Assembly: GCA_038380435.1 (NCBI GenBank)
Contig: JAWZYU010000018.1
Location: 54,399,751-54,463,750 of the forward strand
Origin: Ryuthela nishihirai
Taxonomy: Eukaryota > Arthropoda > Arachnida > Araneae > Heptathelidae
Length of the DNA: 64,000 nt
Direction: 5' to 3'
Below are positions 62,976 to 64,000 of this stretch, one piece after another. Every line of letters starts with the position of its first letter. Positions within the stretch are counted from its first letter, which is position 1. Below the pieces are notes generated by a model, which made no database searches, was not told the origin of the DNA, and was given only the letters and a program-made list of their open reading frames with translations. The translations under genes and the position numbers were made by a program.

Positions 62976-63395
62976 TGCGGTAGATCCCTTTCAAATTTGT
63001 CTTTTCAAATGTTTGAAATGTGCATATATTTCGGTCCATTTGTTTCAGCTATCCAAAGCAAGCTGTAGTAATCAAAATTGTGAAAGTTCTAAGTCTATCC
63101 ACGCAATTTTAAAGTAATAAGAATTATCATTAAAACGTTTTGGATCTAATACCGACCGAGTGCAGTTGACATTTTAGGATACACGTTGATTTCAAATATA
63201 GTATAAATTACCAAAATAATATATTCAACTGTTTCGTCGTTATAAGTACGTGCTGCATTTGATCATTACAGAAAACATTAAAATTCTGCCAGTGCAGTAG
63301 AAAAATAATCATAAAATTTTACAAACGTTTTGAAAGGATAAAGTGCAGCATTCAAATTCGTTCTCAGTTTGAATGCTTTTATTCAACCGAAAAAT
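62976..63395. other. Sequence without a recognised gene
   Basis: A+T-rich; nothing supported. Confidence 0.4.
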
Positions 63396-63399
63396 ATAC

Positions 63400-63535
63400 A
63401 AATAAAATACCCCCCCCCCACTTCAAAATGCTGTTAAAGGTTATAGAGGCAAAAACTATTAAACTTATTTATATTTCATGCATTTTTCAAGAAATTTTTT
63501 AAAGATCTGAAAAACGGAAGGGGGAAATGTTGTAC
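63400..63535 (-). repeat. Family D repeat, partial, reverse
   Basis: CCCCCCCCCACTTCAAAATG, GAGGCAAAAACTATTAAACT, TATATTTCATGCATTTTTCA, AAACGGAAGGGGGAAATG; closest to the copy at 49275. Confidence 0.6.
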
Positions 63536-63536
63536 T

Positions 63537-63650
63537 GTCCTGCCATCCTCTCAGATCTACTACTGTGGCATATAAATTGACAGGCTCCTGTCAGACCTCT
63601 GTGTCAAGCAGCTGCTTGAGGGGGTATTTATTTTTTTTTATTATTGGTAA
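63537..63650 (+). mobile_element. SINE-A copy, tail only
   Basis: CTGTCCTGCCATCCTCTCAG, TTGACAGGCTCCTGTCAG, GCAGCTGCTTGAGGGGGTAT and a T-rich end. 5'-truncated, inserted in or beside a family D repeat. Confidence 0.8.
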
Positions 63651-63877
63651 TCCAGGCTCTTGGTTCCTCCTTTTGCATTTTTCCAGCTTGATTGCGTTTC
63701 TAAGTCCTCTCCTCGATTGTTTTTCATGATCCGAGCTTGTCTCAATGTGAAAATGTTTCATTTTAACGAATACCAGTATAACGAAAATTTCAGAGTAACG
63801 AAATAAAAGATAATCCAGATACAAAAAATGATGAATAAAATAAAAGTTTTAAAAAGAAAATTTGTAAACAATGTGTA

Positions 63878-64000
63878 CAGTCGCTCAAAAAAGTATCCGA
63901 ACACTATGGTTGATTACAGAATTCAGAAAAAATATCTGGCAACGATTTTTTTAGAAATTAATGATCTGGCAACCTTCGTGTCACGTGACACGAACGTTGC
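63878..64000. mobile_element. End of a Tc1-like element at the window edge
   Basis: TACAGTCGCTCAAAAAAGTA followed by TCCGAACAC has the form of a Tc1/mariner terminal repeat (TA, then CAGT..., AAAAGTATxC.AACAC). The other end lies outside the window, so this is tentative. Confidence 0.4.

Overview
The window looks like a gene-poor, repeat-packed piece of an arthropod nuclear genome. Overall it is A+T rich. Almost every recognisable coding sequence belongs to a transposable element: I-like LINEs with a gag-like ORF1 and an endonuclease/reverse transcriptase/RNase H ORF2, a Gypsy-like gag, Tc1/mariner DNA transposons, a Penelope-like GIY-YIG remnant and tRNA-derived SINEs. A spider or other chelicerate is my best guess from the style of the repeats. 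That is inference; no host gene fixes the lineage. No complete host gene, rRNA, operon or CRISPR array is visible.

Layout. (1) 1-2.6 kb, + strand: the end of an LTR, a primer-binding site matching the 3' end of tRNA-Leu and a decayed gag, followed by an intron-less, frameshifted thymidine phosphorylase-like sequence that may be an LTR-mediated retrocopy. (2) 2.6-24.3 kb: five I-like LINE copies on the - strand lying head to tail (called E4, E3, E2, E1, E0 from left to right). Three of their junctions are seen directly, and the two best preserved fall on short microsatellites. The oldest-looking copy, E0, is split inside its ORF1 zinc knuckle by a young + strand LINE copy (P, 20803-23136) flanked by the 5-bp duplication ACTGG. 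P carries an open RT-RNase H frame. (3) 24.3-26.5 kb: a second gag-like LINE ORF1 (RRM-like plus CCHC) and an endonuclease fragment. (4) 26.5-35.5 kb: an imperfect palindrome of about 9 kb, with arms of about 3.4-3.5 kb that look 96-97% identical where I compared them, around a 2-kb centre. Its arms are themselves full of SINEs. (5) 35.4-41.4 kb: nested SINEs, mostly unassignable sequence, a Penelope-like fragment and a tandem-repeat block. (6) 41.4-44.2 kb: a Tc1-like transposon (DD34E type) broken by a 1.42-kb TG...CA insertion that looks like a solo LTR. (7) 45-55.5 kb: more SINEs, a decayed LINE with an apurinic endonuclease domain, about 300-bp satellite-like repeats, a possible first exon of a host gene near 51.1 kb, and a Tc1-type MITE inside a SINE. 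(8) 55.8-57.2 kb: a nearly complete Tc1/mariner element with DD41D spacing and long inverted ends. (9) 57.3-64 kb: a GC-skewed dispersed repeat with GGATCTAG ends, a ~146-bp tandem repeat, two further MITE-like inverted repeats and the end of one more Tc1-like element at the window edge.

The genes do not form a pathway. What links them is order of insertion: SINEs inside SINEs, a LINE inside a LINE, an LTR inside a Tc1 element and a MITE inside a SINE. This allows a partial relative chronology. The most notable structures are the large SINE-rich palindrome, the gag/thymidine phosphorylase chimera, the head-to-tail LINE array with variable microsatellite tails, and SINEs that share one 3' tail but carry different tRNA-like heads. 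All coordinates of non-coding elements come from reading by eye and may be off by several bases, except where short duplications are quoted.
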